Assembly (NCBI RefSeq): GCF_014692525.1
Contig: NZ_JACNYL010000004.1
Span: 186,001 to 250,000, forward strand
Direction of reading: 5' to 3'
Length of the DNA stretch: 64,000 nt
Source: Sphingobacterium chuzhouense
GTDB taxonomy: Bacteria > Bacteroidota > Bacteroidia > Sphingobacteriales > Sphingobacteriaceae
Below the pieces are notes generated by a model. That model was not told the DNA's origin. It ran no database searches and saw only the letters and a program-made list of their open reading frames with translations. Position numbers and translations under genes: made by a program. Position 1 is the first letter of the stretch. Each line of letters starts with the position of its first letter. This document shows positions 9,216-18,900 of the stretch, piece after piece.

Positions 9216-9644
9216 ATGAAAACCGTGAAACACATCCTTGAGAGAAAGTCGTCCGTCATTCACGCTGTAAGCCAAAACACATCCGTATTGGAAGCTTTGC
9301 AAATGATGATGGAAAAAAACATCAGTGCATTATTGATTATGGAGAACGACATGCTAGTTGGTATTTTTACCGAACGTGACTATGCCCGAAAGATTATTCT
9401 GCATGGCAAATCGTCCAAAGATACGCCTATTCATTTGGTCATGACACATAATCCACGAACCATCACAACAGACGAAAGAATTGAAAATTGCATGGAATTA
9501 ATGACCAATAATCATTTTAGGCATTTGCCCGTGTTAGAAAACGATAACGTTATTGGTATAATTTCCATCGGTGATATCGTCAAACATATTATTGAAGATC
9601 AAAAGCAGACCATTGACCAACTTCAAAGCTATATCAGTAGTTAG
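9216..9644 (+). CDS. Two-CBS-domain protein
   Basis: 142 aa soluble protein consisting only of a Bateman module: CBS1 about residues 8-62 (VLEALQMMMEKNISALLIME... GIFTERDYARKI) and CBS2 about 73-130 (CMELMTNNHFRHLPVLENDNVIGIISIGDIVK). Such stand-alone CBS pairs bind adenine nucleotides and act as energy sensors or regulators of partner proteins; the partner is unknown here. No signal peptide or other domain is present. It stands alone between the divergent FKBP gene and the Sus-type locus. Confidence 0.88.
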   Translation: MKTVKHILERKSSVIHAVSQNTSVLEALQMMMEKNISALLIMENDMLVGIFTERDYARKIILHGKSSKDTPIHLVMTHNPRTITTDERIENCMELMTNNHFRHLPVLENDNVIGIISIGDIVKHIIEDQKQTIDQLQSYISS

Positions 9645-9810
9645 AAGAGTTATGAGCTATTTGCCATTTTAGAGAGTTAAAGTTTTTGGTTTAATTTTCT
9701 TTTTTTTTCTTAAAAAGACTATATTAGTGCACTTAATATTTAATATAGCTAGTCATGAAATCTGGTGAAAGCCATAACTTAATGATATTTTCACATAAGC
9801 TTAAGATTGA

Positions 9811-9845
9811 TTTGATATAATAGCTTATTTAATAAAGTAGTTTTG
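9811..9845 (+). promoter_or_regulatory. Predicted promoter of the Sus-type locus lead gene
   Basis: TTTG at 9811-9814 and an exact TAnnTTTG match, TAGTTTTG, at 9838-9845, spacer 23 bp. The predicted start near 9852 leaves a leader of about 55 nt before the ATG at 9906. The remainder of 9645-9905 is AT-rich with no gene. Confidence 0.5.
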
Positions 9846-9905
9846 TATTGTTGATTTATTATTCCGTTACTAAGTCGGTCCACTTAATCGGAAAATTAAT
9901 GAATC

Positions 9906-10928
9906 ATGAAAACAAACATTTTAAATAATATTCGCAAATGCCAATATGTAAGCCGGACATCCATGATGGGGCTTTCGGTGGCGTTGACTTGTATCGCTTG
10001 TGAAAAGTCAGAAGATAACCGAGGTACAGAAATAGGTATACAAGTTTCGGCAACCGGACATTTCGATGAATGGATTAACGAATTGGATTTGCCGGTAGAA
10101 GGCGGTAAAGATACCATTTATGTTTTCTCCTCTTCGGATATCCTGATGGCCATACAGCCGCCAGCAAGTGAAGAGTGGGTTAAAGTATCGGAAGAAAAAT
10201 ATATGCCCGATTTGCAGGCAACCCGTATTATACTGGAGGTGGAACCACTTGAAGATAATCTAGACCGCAGGGTAAGCACGTTGAACATTAGTAACCAGGA
10301 ACCTTACTCGCGTAAATTTTTAAAAATGACGCAAGGATATGGTGCACGCTACACAAATGATTTCTCATGGTTACGCTATGGTAATGGAAATCCTCAGCAA
10401 GCTAACGGTGTATTGATCGCCCAGTGGAATCCTACACAGCAACAACAAGGATGGACGTCTACTATTTTAGAAGGACAGACGCAAGCCTTTGTTTACGGCA
10501 AGAACGATTATGTTCAAATCGGTTCGGAGACGACAGGAGCGAATTTGCTCACACCAATTATATCAGGTGTGGAAAGAGATAGTTTACTGGTACTGACGTT
10601 CAATGCGGTATCTTTTGTATCGGAAGAAGGCGAGCCGGACAACACCAAATTGACTATTAAATTGACAGGTGGTGAGTTTGAAGAAGGAGAAGTAAGCCAT
10701 GTGTTGGACATTCCGCATTTTGATAAAGAATCTGCTTTAATGACTAGCAAGATGTGGGAGAATACGTGGTTTAAGCTGGATATTCGTAAACCTCAATCGA
10801 ATCCAACGTCTTCGACAATGCAAGTTGAATTTATAAATGGGGCTGGAACGGGTACTGCGAAGAATCGCGTTTTTTTGGATAACGTAAAATTATACACCAA
10901 AGCACGATTTGAACAAGAGAATAGATAG
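9906..10928 (+). CDS. Surface lipoprotein with BACON-like and jelly-roll domains
   Basis: 340 aa. A lipobox-like cysteine occurs in LTCIAC (Cys about 32) after a hydrophobic stretch, although the N-terminus is unusually long and polar. Residues about 60-145 look BACON-like (LPVEGGKDTIYVFSSSDI... WVKVSEE... RRVSTLNISNQE), a beta-sandwich common in Bacteroidota binding proteins. Residues about 150-335 form a second beta-rich domain ending in 'RVFLDNVKLYTKAR', the usual end of a galactose-binding/jelly-roll fold. The exact family is not recognised. It lies 86 bp before the ECF sigma gene and shares the BACON theme with the two large lipoproteins of the same locus (18901-23505), so it is probably a surface binding protein of that system. 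Confidence 0.65.
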   Translation: MKTNILNNIRKCQYVSRTSMMGLSVALTCIACEKSEDNRGTEIGIQVSATGHFDEWINELDLPVEGGKDTIYVFSSSDILMAIQPPASEEWVKVSEEKYMPDLQATRIILEVEPLEDNLDRRVSTLNISNQEPYSRKFLKMTQGYGARYTNDFSWLRYGNGNPQQANGVLIAQWNPTQQQQGWTSTILEGQTQAFVYGKNDYVQIGSETTGANLLTPIISGVERDSLLVLTFNAVSFVSEEGEPDNTKLTIKLTGGEFEEGEVSHVLDIPHFDKESALMTSKMWENTWFKLDIRKPQSNPTSSTMQVEFINGAGTGTAKNRVFLDNVKLYTKARFEQENR

Positions 10929-11041
10929 TAGATCTTAGGTACAGTTGTGTTGATCGATTATAAAATGATTATTTAATATTCGCCTAATGATCACATGATA
11001 ATAAATGTTTTATTTTGGCGCTTGAAGTAACATTAAATTAC

Positions 11042-11623
11042 ATGCCTGCCATGAAGCTAGTGAGACATATTTTTGTGGAAAACGAATTTTTAAAATTCGT
11101 CGAGGGAGATCAAAGGGCTTATCGGAAGGCTTTTGATTACTATTTCCCTATTATATTTCGCTATGTCTATTCGAAATGTAAGCATGTCGAAGATGCGGAG
11201 GAAATAACGCAGGAAGCATTCACGCAACTGTACCTACATCGTCAAAAAGTACATACAGAAGATGATCTATATCCCTACCTTTTTGTGATAACCAAGCGGT
11301 TATGCATCTCTCATTTTCGCAAACAATTAGGAAAACCTGAATGTGTGGATGTAGAAACTTCAGAATGGTCTTCGGTTTCTTATGAGACGGAAGATAATAT
11401 CACGTTCGCCGAATTATCCAAGATATTGCATAAAATTATTGCTAGTCTCCCTCCTCAACAACAAGAAATATATCGCCTCAGCCGTTTGGAAGATGTGTCG
11501 CATCAGGAAATTGCTGAGCAAATGGGAATCTCTAAAAACACAGTAAAGAATCATCTCTTATTAGCGACCAAGGTCGTCCGCCTAAAATTGCAGAAAATGT
11601 ATTTTCTTATGCTCTTTTTTTAG
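11042..11623 (+). CDS. ECF-type RNA polymerase sigma factor
   Basis: 193 aa. Region 2 is seen as DQRAYRKAFDYYFPIIFRYVYSKCKHVEDAEEITQEAF and region 4 as LPPQQQEIYRLSRLEDVSHQEIAEQMGISKNTVKNHL, the pattern of the Bacteroidota Sus-associated sigma family. The frame opens at a TTG (11015), but ATG codons at 11042 and 11051 are more natural; 11042 is chosen. It is followed by a FecR anti-sigma gene and a SusC with an STN domain, the standard three-part surface signalling chain in which ligand binding at SusC releases this sigma factor to transcribe the locus. Confidence 0.93.
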   Translation: MPAMKLVRHIFVENEFLKFVEGDQRAYRKAFDYYFPIIFRYVYSKCKHVEDAEEITQEAFTQLYLHRQKVHTEDDLYPYLFVITKRLCISHFRKQLGKPECVDVETSEWSSVSYETEDNITFAELSKILHKIIASLPPQQQEIYRLSRLEDVSHQEIAEQMGISKNTVKNHLLLATKVVRLKLQKMYFLMLFF

Positions 11624-11700
11624 AAGAAAAGAAAAAAATAAAATTCTATTAGTACGCTTTAAAATCATTTGCGTTTATAGTAATAAAATAAGCGTAAATT

Positions 11701-12906
11701 TTGGATAGACAAGCATTACATAACTTATTAACAAAATATAGGGCAGGGAAGCTGACAGACGAAGAGATTCGTGTGTTAAAAGATTTTCTAAATACACCGA
11801 CAGGGCAAGACCTCGTTTCAGAACTATGGGACAAAGATCTGGAGATTGTTCCGTTCCATGATGATACCACTCGTCAAGATAGTATATTCCGCCGGATTAT
11901 GGCCGATGGACGTGTGGCAGATACTTCAGACGTACAGCAAGAAGTAATACATCATCCAAGACGCTTATGGACAAAAGTAGCGATTGCAGCTAGTATCCTG
12001 CTTGCTGCAACAGCGAGTGGCGTCTTGTTTCTCATGAAACACAAAAGTCCGGAAAATGAGGTGTTACGCGTGCATAAACAGGAAATCCAGCCCGGTAGCG
12101 ATAAAGCACGTATCGTTTTTGATGACGGCAGTTTTATTGAACTGGATGAGGTAGAGGACGGTACGGTATTGGAAAATAAAGGCGTACGTATTGTGAAGCG
12201 AGATGATGGAACTATTGCATATGAACTGGGCGATAATCAAAAAATGCAAAAGCCCATCTATAATACGATTGTCACGCCAAGAGGTGGAGAATATAGTATC
12301 ATGTTGCCAGATGGTAGCCGAGTCTGGATGAATGCGGCTTCCAAATTGAAATATCCCGTTGCTTTTGCGACAGACACAAGAGAGGTGGAGTTGGAAGGTG
12401 AAGCCTATTTTGAAGTCGTCAATAAAAATACCAAAACAGGTAAGCGTATCCCTTTTATTGTGCATACGCACGAACAGCAACTGGAAGTTTTAGGTACGAG
12501 TTTCAACATCAATAGTTATAACCAAAACATAACTACCACGTTGGTAGAGGGTGCGGTAGCATTAACCTATCCACATACTAGAAAGGTGCAGTATCTGAAG
12601 CCGTCCCAGCAATCCAACTATTCCCAAAAGGACAAAAAGCTGTCCGTTGTCAAGGTAGATCCCTATTATACCATTGCCTGGAAAGATGGAAGCTTTGCTT
12701 TCCAAAACGCTTCTATTTATGAGGTAATGGACGATATAGCCCGTTGGTACAACATTGAAGTGGTTTATGAAGGTGATCTGTCCGATGTGCGGTATAGTGG
12801 AACCATATCCCGATTTGAAAATTTTAGACAATTGTTACAAATAATTGAGTGGACCGACTTAGTAACATTTAAAGTAGACGGAAGGAGGATAACCGTAATG
12901 AAATAG
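11701..12906 (+). CDS. FecR-family anti-sigma factor
   Basis: 401 aa inner-membrane protein: cytoplasmic N-terminal helical segment (YRAGKLTDEEIRVLKDFL, 13-30), one membrane span at about 93-112, periplasmic FecR domain (VTPRGGEYSIMLPDGSRVWM ... VELEGEAYFEV) and a C-terminal DUF4974/STN-like domain (FQNASIYEVMDDIARWYNIEVVY). It holds the ECF sigma factor inactive until signalled by SusC. The start codon is TTG: an in-frame TAA lies at 11695-11697 and the next ATG is about 66 codons downstream inside the sigma-binding region, so TTG at 11701 is effectively forced. This low-efficiency start may set the sigma/anti-sigma ratio. Confidence 0.93.
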   Translation: MDRQALHNLLTKYRAGKLTDEEIRVLKDFLNTPTGQDLVSELWDKDLEIVPFHDDTTRQDSIFRRIMADGRVADTSDVQQEVIHHPRRLWTKVAIAASILLAATASGVLFLMKHKSPENEVLRVHKQEIQPGSDKARIVFDDGSFIELDEVEDGTVLENKGVRIVKRDDGTIAYELGDNQKMQKPIYNTIVTPRGGEYSIMLPDGSRVWMNAASKLKYPVAFATDTREVELEGEAYFEVVNKNTKTGKRIPFIVHTHEQQLEVLGTSFNINSYNQNITTTLVEGAVALTYPHTRKVQYLKPSQQSNYSQKDKKLSVVKVDPYYTIAWKDGSFAFQNASIYEVMDDIARWYNIEVVYEGDLSDVRYSGTISRFENFRQLLQIIEWTDLVTFKVDGRRITVMK

Positions 12907-12988
12907 AGCTACGTGAATGATATAACAAACAACAGGAGCGTTGGAGCCGCCCCTGCCGTCGTTATGTCTAAGAAGACATTAAAAGATT

Positions 12989-13016
12989 GAAACCTATCTG
13001 TTAAAATTAATCTCAA
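12989..13016 (+). promoter_or_regulatory. Candidate ECF-sigma promoter before susC
   Basis: GAAACC (12989-12994), 16 bp, TCTCAA (13011-13016): spacing and composition like ECF promoters (GAAC/TCT type). It sits just before the SusC gene, as expected if the ECF factor at 11042 autoregulates the locus. A single instance, so weak evidence. Confidence 0.25.
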
Positions 13017-13028
13017 CCTTATTGACAA

Positions 13029-16000
13029 ATGTATGAAAAAAAACGGTTAGGGATATGGGATCCCTACGGCAAACCTAAAATGAAAATCCTATTGTATATG
13101 AAGTTAACCTGGATTCTTCTATTATGTGCCGCCCTACAGGTAAGTGCAGCCACTTATGCCCAAAAAGTAACAATCCAAGGAAAGAAAATGGCATTGACCA
13201 GTCTGATCAAGGAGCTTGAGAAAAAGGGTGGGTATAATATTTTCTATGCACAAGGGCTTTTACCCAATTCGGCAATCGTAGATGCGGATTTTGTAAATGC
13301 TGAAGTAACGCAAATTCTGAATACGGTGCTGCCCCAGTTTTCTTTAGGTTACAAGCAGTCTGAGAAGAGCATTGTATTAGTTCGTAAACCTGTAACAGGA
13401 AAATCATCGAATGAACGTAATAAGCCTGAAATAGCAAGACAGGTACGTATTGTCCAAGGCCTTATCAAGACAGTAGTTGGACAGCCGATGGAAAACGTGA
13501 CTGTGCGGGTAAAAGGAACTGCACGGCAGGCGATTTCCAACGGTGTAGGTATGTTTTCGATTGAAGTCGATGAGCTGCCTGCAACGCTTGAATTTTCCAT
13601 TGTGGGTTATGCATATCGGGAACTTGTGGTACGCAGTTCGCAAGTCGGCGATGTTGTGATGGAGGAAAAGGTAACGGAAGTGGATGAGGTCGTGGTGATC
13701 GGATATGGCGAGGTAAAGAAGCAGGATTTAACCGGTTCTGTCGTTAATGTGAAGATGGACGACATTAAGGACGCCCCGGTATTGTCCGTAGATTTGGCCA
13801 TGCAGGGGAGGGTGCCTGGCGCCGACATCATGGCCTCAACTGGAGAACCTGGTGCAACGACATCCATCCGTATCCGTGGAACGCGTTCTATCACGGCAAC
13901 CAACGAGCCACTTATTGTAGTCGATGGTGTTATTGACGGTATCAGTAACCTGGCGGATATTAATACGGCGGATATTGCATCCATCAGCGTGTTGAAGGAT
14001 GCGTCTGCAACAGCTATCTATGGTACGCGAGGCAGTAATGGGGTGATTATTATTACCACCAAGCAAGGTCGGAAGGGAAAAGATAATATCACGCTGCGAA
14101 GTACATTGGGCGTATCCCAGTTGCCGCGTAAGCTGGATATTATGGATGCTTCGCAATTTGCACAATACCGAAATGACTTTGCTTTATTTGCAACCTCGGA
14201 CGGCTATGGCGATATTGGACCAACTACACCGCAATCGGAATATCCTTTCCCCGATCCGCTTTCGTATGGAAAAGGGACAGATTGGATAGATGAGATTACC
14301 CGTGTAGCACCTTATCATACACATAACTTATCCCTATCGGGCGGAGGGGATAAAACCAATTACTATGCTTCTGTCGCGTACGATAACACGCAAGGGATTA
14401 TCGAAAAAAGTGGCTTGGGAAGGTTTACCGGCAGGTTAAATTTGGACTACCAACTATTCCCTTGGATGAAAATCGGTTACAAATATAATCTCACCAAACG
14501 GGACCAAGATCAAAATATGGTGGGTATAGGTGGTACGAGTTGGTGGAGTGCAGCGATGTTCCTGAATCCACTTATTAAGGTGCATGATAATTTCAATGAT
14601 CTGTGGTACTCCGGACAGCGTTTTAATTCGCCACGTGCTTTATTAGACGGAGGGGTGGTCCGTAATCAGAAACGAGATGGCTCGACCAATACGGGGTATA
14701 TTGAAATTGAACCCATCAAAGATCTGAAAATCAACTCGCAACTAAATTATTATTCCTACGCACTGCATGGCTTCCAGTTTGATCCAGGAGCATTGCCCGC
14801 TAAAACTGCAGAAGAAGGGGCACGAGCGCATAGACAAGAATATACGTCCAATAACTTGATGAGCCAGACAACCCTAAGTTATTTAAAAAAATGGGAAGAT
14901 ATTCATCATATAGATTTTACGTTAGGCTTTATTGGACAGAAGGTGACCGGAGATGATCTTTCATTAACAGGACTGGGTTACCAATCTGATGCTATTCTTT
15001 GGAATAATATGAACGCTATCCCTGACAAGGAAAACTATACAGCGAGCACCAGTAATAACACAAAGACGGCTATATCCTATTTAGCACGTGCTAACTACCA
15101 TTATAGAAGCAAATACTATTTAACGGTAACAGGGAGACGGGATGGTGCTTCCAATTTTGCGGCAAATAGAAAATGGGCGTTTTTCCCATCGGCAGCGTTG
15201 AAATGGACGGTGACCAACGAGGAATTTATGCAACCTGTCCATTGGATTGATGAACTTTCTATCCGGGCAAGTGGCGGACGAACCGGAAATGATGGAATTT
15301 CTTCATACCGCTCGTTGGCAGCATTGGCTTCCACTACAGGAGGCTACCTTTTTGATGGTTCGCAGCCCGTTGCGTTCTATCCATCGCGATTGGCGAGTGA
15401 CCAACTCTCCTGGGAAAAAACAGACATGTACAATATCGCCGCGGATATTGCTTTGTTCAATAATCGGGTAAATATAACGATGGAAAGATACTGGTCTTAT
15501 ACCAGTGACTTACTTCTAGATGTGCAGACTCCTCGACATACCGGCTATAATACGCGTTTTGCCAATGTGGGGAAGACATCGAATAAAGGTGTCGAATTTA
15601 GTATCGAAACGAGAAATATTGAAAAGCCCGACTTCTCTTGGTCATCTACATTTTCTGTATCACAGAATAAACAACGGGTGGAAAATATTGGTACGCTAGA
15701 CTACGTATCGGTATACAATGCAAACGGCAACAACAGCTATATGATGTATGGTTATGTAGAGGGCTATCCGCTAAATGCCCTTTGGGGTTTCCAATATGGT
15801 GGAACGTGGAAATCAACGGAAGAAGTGGATCGGAATAAAATTACTAGAGGATATGCTTCTACAGCTCCCTCCATGTATACGCCGGGAGCACCACGATATT
15901 TAGACCAAAACCACGACGGTGTGCTGAATGAAAATGACTTGATTTATCTAGGAAATTCAGACCCTTATCTATATGGCGGATTACAGAACAACTTTCGACT

Positions 16001-16451
16001 TAAGAACCTCACGTTAGGTGTTTTCCTAAATTACTCCCTTGGAGGGAAGATATATAATATATCGGAACAATGGATGGCAAATGGTTCTATGACAAATCAA
16101 TATCGGTATATGTTGAACGGCTGGCATCCGGTTCGTAATCCAACATCCGACTTCCCGCGTGCGGGGGCAGTCGATAATATTGCTTCGGATAGAATGGTCT
16201 ATGATGCTTCCTATTTGCGTCTACAAACCGTTTCGTTAGGTTATCGATGGGATGTTGGCAAATGGACCAATAATAAACTGCGTGATGTACAATTCACCAT
16301 AGCTGGTGAAAACCTATTTCTATGGAAGAAATACAATGGTTTTGACCCGGATGTATCCTCAGAAAGTGGTACATCGACGTTGCGTAGGGTAGATATTGGT
16401 GCATATCCGAAACCACGTACCGTAGTAGGCAGTATACAGATTCGGTATTAA
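13029..16451 (+). CDS. SusC/RagA-family TonB-dependent transporter with STN signalling domain
   Basis: 1140 aa outer-membrane transporter. N-terminus: long signal region ending VSAATYAQ, STN domain (about 45-120, KMALTSLIKELEKKGGYNIF...), carboxypeptidase-regulatory-like domain (about 145-215), TonB/plug region beginning DEVVVIGYGEVKKQDLTGSV, plug with LIVVDGVIDG and ATAIYGTRGSNGVIIITTK, then the 22-strand barrel ending in GSIQIRY. The STN domain marks it as a transducer that signals to the FecR protein upstream. The ATG at 13029 is used; M at 13080 is an alternative that still keeps the signal peptide. It pairs with SusD 4 bp downstream. The cargo is unknown: the locus has no glycoside hydrolase but two DNase-I-like hydrolases. 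Confidence 0.95.
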   Translation: MYEKKRLGIWDPYGKPKMKILLYMKLTWILLLCAALQVSAATYAQKVTIQGKKMALTSLIKELEKKGGYNIFYAQGLLPNSAIVDADFVNAEVTQILNTVLPQFSLGYKQSEKSIVLVRKPVTGKSSNERNKPEIARQVRIVQGLIKTVVGQPMENVTVRVKGTARQAISNGVGMFSIEVDELPATLEFSIVGYAYRELVVRSSQVGDVVMEEKVTEVDEVVVIGYGEVKKQDLTGSVVNVKMDDIKDAPVLSVDLAMQGRVPGADIMASTGEPGATTSIRIRGTRSITATNEPLIVVDGVIDGISNLADINTADIASISVLKDASATAIYGTRGSNGVIIITTKQGRKGKDNITLRSTLGVSQLPRKLDIMDASQFAQYRNDFALFATSDGYGDIGPTTPQSEYPFPDPLSYGKGTDWIDEITRVAPYHTHNLSLSGGGDKTNYYASVAYDNTQGIIEKSGLGRFTGRLNLDYQLFPWMKIGYKYNLTKRDQDQNMVGIGGTSWWSAAMFLNPLIKVHDNFNDLWYSGQRFNSPRALLDGGVVRNQKRDGSTNTGYIEIEPIKDLKINSQLNYYSYALHGFQFDPGALPAKTAEEGARAHRQEYTSNNLMSQTTLSYLKKWEDIHHIDFTLGFIGQKVTGDDLSLTGLGYQSDAILWNNMNAIPDKENYTASTSNNTKTAISYLARANYHYRSKYYLTVTGRRDGASNFAANRKWAFFPSAALKWTVTNEEFMQPVHWIDELSIRASGGRTGNDGISSYRSLAALASTTGGYLFDGSQPVAFYPSRLASDQLSWEKTDMYNIAADIALFNNRVNITMERYWSYTSDLLLDVQTPRHTGYNTRFANVGKTSNKGVEFSIETRNIEKPDFSWSSTFSVSQNKQRVENIGTLDYVSVYNANGNNSYMMYGYVEGYPLNALWGFQYGGTWKSTEEVDRNKITRGYASTAPSMYTPGAPRYLDQNHDGVLNENDLIYLGNSDPYLYGGLQNNFRLKNLTLGVFLNYSLGGKIYNISEQWMANGSMTNQYRYMLNGWHPVRNPTSDFPRAGAVDNIASDRMVYDASYLRLQTVSLGYRWDVGKWTNNKLRDVQFTIAGENLFLWKKYNGFDPDVSSESGTSTLRRVDIGAYPKPRTVVGSIQIRY

Positions 16452-16485
16452 TGACATGGTGAGACGAGTAAAAAAATATTTGACA

Positions 16486-17964
16486 ATGAAACGTTTATTA
16501 ATGATATTTCTTTTGTTTGCAACGCTTTCTGCTTGTTCGATAGACGAGGAACCAACCTCGTTTGTGAACTCGGAAAACTATTATCAAACAGAAGCACAGA
16601 TTATTTCGGGCCTCAATGGAACATATGTTCCACTACGTTCCATTTATACCTATACCTATTTGATTGTGACAGAAGGTGTTACGGATTTGATGAGGGTGTT
16701 TTCCGGAACATTGGATGCGCAATTGGACATTTCACCCTCTAATCCACGGTTTGGAGCGAATATGTGGCAACAAGGTTATCTTGGCGTGATGCGCTGTAAT
16801 GCCATTATAGAAGCGACCAAGCGAGCTCCTATAGAAGAAGACGTGAAAAATAGGCTATTGGCAGAAGGCATGATTATGCGGGCTTATTATTACTGGTTTT
16901 TGACATCCACGTTCGGTGATGTCCCTTTTTATACAGAAGATGTAGCCGATGCGGAGGTGTTGGATAGAGTCGCTAAATTGCCCAGAATGCCGGCAGTCGA
17001 TACCCGTGACTACCTTATTGAGGAATTGTTGGCATATGTTCCCCATCTACCACAGATACGTACTAACGATGTTGCCGGCAACCGATCGGGAGCTGCTATG
17101 GGCTGGATGCTGATAGGTAAGCTTGCCCAATGGAATAAACGCTGGGATGTAGCTAGAGATGCGATGAGCGAATTGGAGAAAATCTACGGTGCCCTTAATC
17201 AATATCCGATAGAAGATATTATGCTTCGCAACAAAAATACACTGGAATCTATCTTTGAGATACAGTTTACTTACTCGGAAACAGGATTAAAGGTGACTAC
17301 GAATGCCGCAGCACTGTGCATGCCTACTCGCGGAAGCGGAGCGATATACGATGGGGTAGAGATTCCTGAATTAGGTGACCGGGCAACCACTTGGACGGCC
17401 CTGCGCCCGAACAATTATTTCTTCCAAGCAGTACAGCGTCGTGATAGTGAAGACGCACGTTTAGCTATCAACCTGGCTTGGGAATATAAGGGTGTTCCAT
17501 TTAGAAATGCAACGACCCTACCTTGGTTAGGGCCAAAATTTTGGTCACTCGACATGTTCAATACCGCTGATGGCAATAACCAGAAAGTATTTCGTTATGC
17601 AGATGCCTTGTTGATGCAGGCGGAGAATTATATGGAACTCCAAGACCCTACAGAATCCATACGCTATTTGAATATGGTACGCCGTAGGGCCGAACTTCCG
17701 GATTATACCTTCCGAAATTGGGACTTGTTACGAGAGGAAATTCAAAAGGAACGTGCAAGGGAACTCTTGGGTGAATACCAACGTAAATACGATTTGGTGC
17801 GTTGGGGGATTTGGTATCAGGCAACGTTTGATTATACGGATTATGCCTCTATAACAACTAATATTCTGCCTTGTCATGAGTATTATCCTATCCCGGATGT
17901 GGAAGTAGTGAAATCGGGCTACACGTTGGATAACAAGGCGTATGATTACTATGGTAAGAATTAA
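16486..17964 (+). CDS. SusD/RagB-family nutrient-binding lipoprotein
   Basis: About 492 aa lipoprotein that caps SusC and captures ligand at the cell surface. Lipobox LSAC follows MKRLLMIFLLFATLSAC. The SusD helical TPR-like N-terminal part includes NENYY-like SENYYQTEAQI, QGYLGVMRCNAIIE and the conserved AEGMIMRAYYYWFLTSTFGDVPFYTE; the C-terminal part has the FRYADALLMQAENYMEL and EIQKERARELLGEYQRKYDLVRWG signatures. An in-frame ATG at 16456 would add ten polar residues before the signal peptide, so 16486 is preferred. It is translationally close to SusC and to the EEP gene that follows. Confidence 0.94.
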   Translation: MKRLLMIFLLFATLSACSIDEEPTSFVNSENYYQTEAQIISGLNGTYVPLRSIYTYTYLIVTEGVTDLMRVFSGTLDAQLDISPSNPRFGANMWQQGYLGVMRCNAIIEATKRAPIEEDVKNRLLAEGMIMRAYYYWFLTSTFGDVPFYTEDVADAEVLDRVAKLPRMPAVDTRDYLIEELLAYVPHLPQIRTNDVAGNRSGAAMGWMLIGKLAQWNKRWDVARDAMSELEKIYGALNQYPIEDIMLRNKNTLESIFEIQFTYSETGLKVTTNAAALCMPTRGSGAIYDGVEIPELGDRATTWTALRPNNYFFQAVQRRDSEDARLAINLAWEYKGVPFRNATTLPWLGPKFWSLDMFNTADGNNQKVFRYADALLMQAENYMELQDPTESIRYLNMVRRRAELPDYTFRNWDLLREEIQKERARELLGEYQRKYDLVRWGIWYQATFDYTDYASITTNILPCHEYYPIPDVEVVKSGYTLDNKAYDYYGKN

Positions 17965-17986
17965 AAGCTCAATTAAAAAGACAAGA

Positions 17987-18886
17987 ATGAAATTCAAAAT
18001 AATACAAAGGAAAGGGGGCTATTTATACGTCCTATTGTGCATCGTTCTGTTCGGGATATGGGGATGTAGTGATCGGGAATCCATTTCACCCGAACCAAAC
18101 GAGGAACCCGAACCTATCGTGCTACCTGATAAACTGAAAATTCTGAGTTACAATATATTGGAGGGGATGAAAACGGATAGACCTAATAACTATGATAATT
18201 TTGTCGCTTGGATGAAGGAGTTGGATCCGGATATTGTGGCGTTACAGGAAGTGAATGGATTTAGGCAGGCAGCATTGGAAAAATTGGCGGCACGTTGGGG
18301 ACACCCCTATGTGATCACAAATTTGAAAGCCACCGACAACTATCCTGTAGCACTCACTTCTAAATATCCGTTGGAATCGCGTCGACGCGTAACGATGCAT
18401 GTTTCCCACGGAGCTATTTTCGCCCGGCTGAAAGACACAGATTTTAATATTGTAAATACCCATTTTTGGCCGCAAGGGTATTGGCATCACGTAGGGGATG
18501 GCTTGGGAAATGCTTATCGGCTGCACGAAATGAACCTAACGCTCGATAGTACTTTTCGGAAATTTCCGGACGAACCCGATTGGATTTTTGTCGGTGATCT
18601 TAACTCCAGATCCAGACACGATTTTCTTCCGGGAGAGACAACGTATGATTATGGTGTAACCGACCAAATAGAAGAAGATGGGTTTGAAGATGCCATCCAC
18701 TATCTGCATGGCAAACGCTCGGAAGGTGTAACCTACGATTTCCAATATCCAGGAAGCCGTATCGACTTTCTTTTTGCGACGCCGGGTGTCTTGCAAAAAA
18801 CGATTAAAGCCCATCCTATTTACGATGAGTTTACGGATAAATATTCAGACCATCCGCCGATGTATATGGAAGTGTCGTTAAAATAG
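17987..18886 (+). CDS. Endonuclease/exonuclease/phosphatase (EEP, DNase-I-like) family lipoprotein
   Basis: 299 aa hydrolase of the metal-dependent phosphodiesterase/phosphatase superfamily. Catalytic positions are all present: Asn56 (SYNILEG), Glu88 (VALQEVN), His159 (NTHFW), Asp204 and Asn206 (GDLNSRS), Asp288-His289 (SDHPP). A hydrophobic stretch ends in IWGC (Cys27), a plausible lipoprotein site, followed by an acidic Pro/Glu tether. The ATG at 17987 is preferred over one at 17942, which overlaps susD and is followed by a polar stretch. EEP enzymes cleave DNA/RNA, sphingomyelin or inositol phosphates; the substrate is not predictable here. It sits directly after SusCD, in the position a carbohydrase normally takes in a polysaccharide locus. 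Confidence 0.88.
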   Translation: MKFKIIQRKGGYLYVLLCIVLFGIWGCSDRESISPEPNEEPEPIVLPDKLKILSYNILEGMKTDRPNNYDNFVAWMKELDPDIVALQEVNGFRQAALEKLAARWGHPYVITNLKATDNYPVALTSKYPLESRRRVTMHVSHGAIFARLKDTDFNIVNTHFWPQGYWHHVGDGLGNAYRLHEMNLTLDSTFRKFPDEPDWIFVGDLNSRSRHDFLPGETTYDYGVTDQIEEDGFEDAIHYLHGKRSEGVTYDFQYPGSRIDFLFATPGVLQKTIKAHPIYDEFTDKYSDHPPMYMEVSLK

Positions 18887-18900
18887 ATGATAACCTAAAG

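Noticed and set aside
9645..9905. AT-rich gap that might hide a small gene or RNA
   Set aside because: No open frame of useful length and no structured or tRNA-like sequence; only the predicted promoter at 9811-9845 is supported.
12907..12965. GC-rich stretch after the FecR gene suggesting a hairpin terminator
   Set aside because: The arms do not pair over more than about four bases and no T-run follows.
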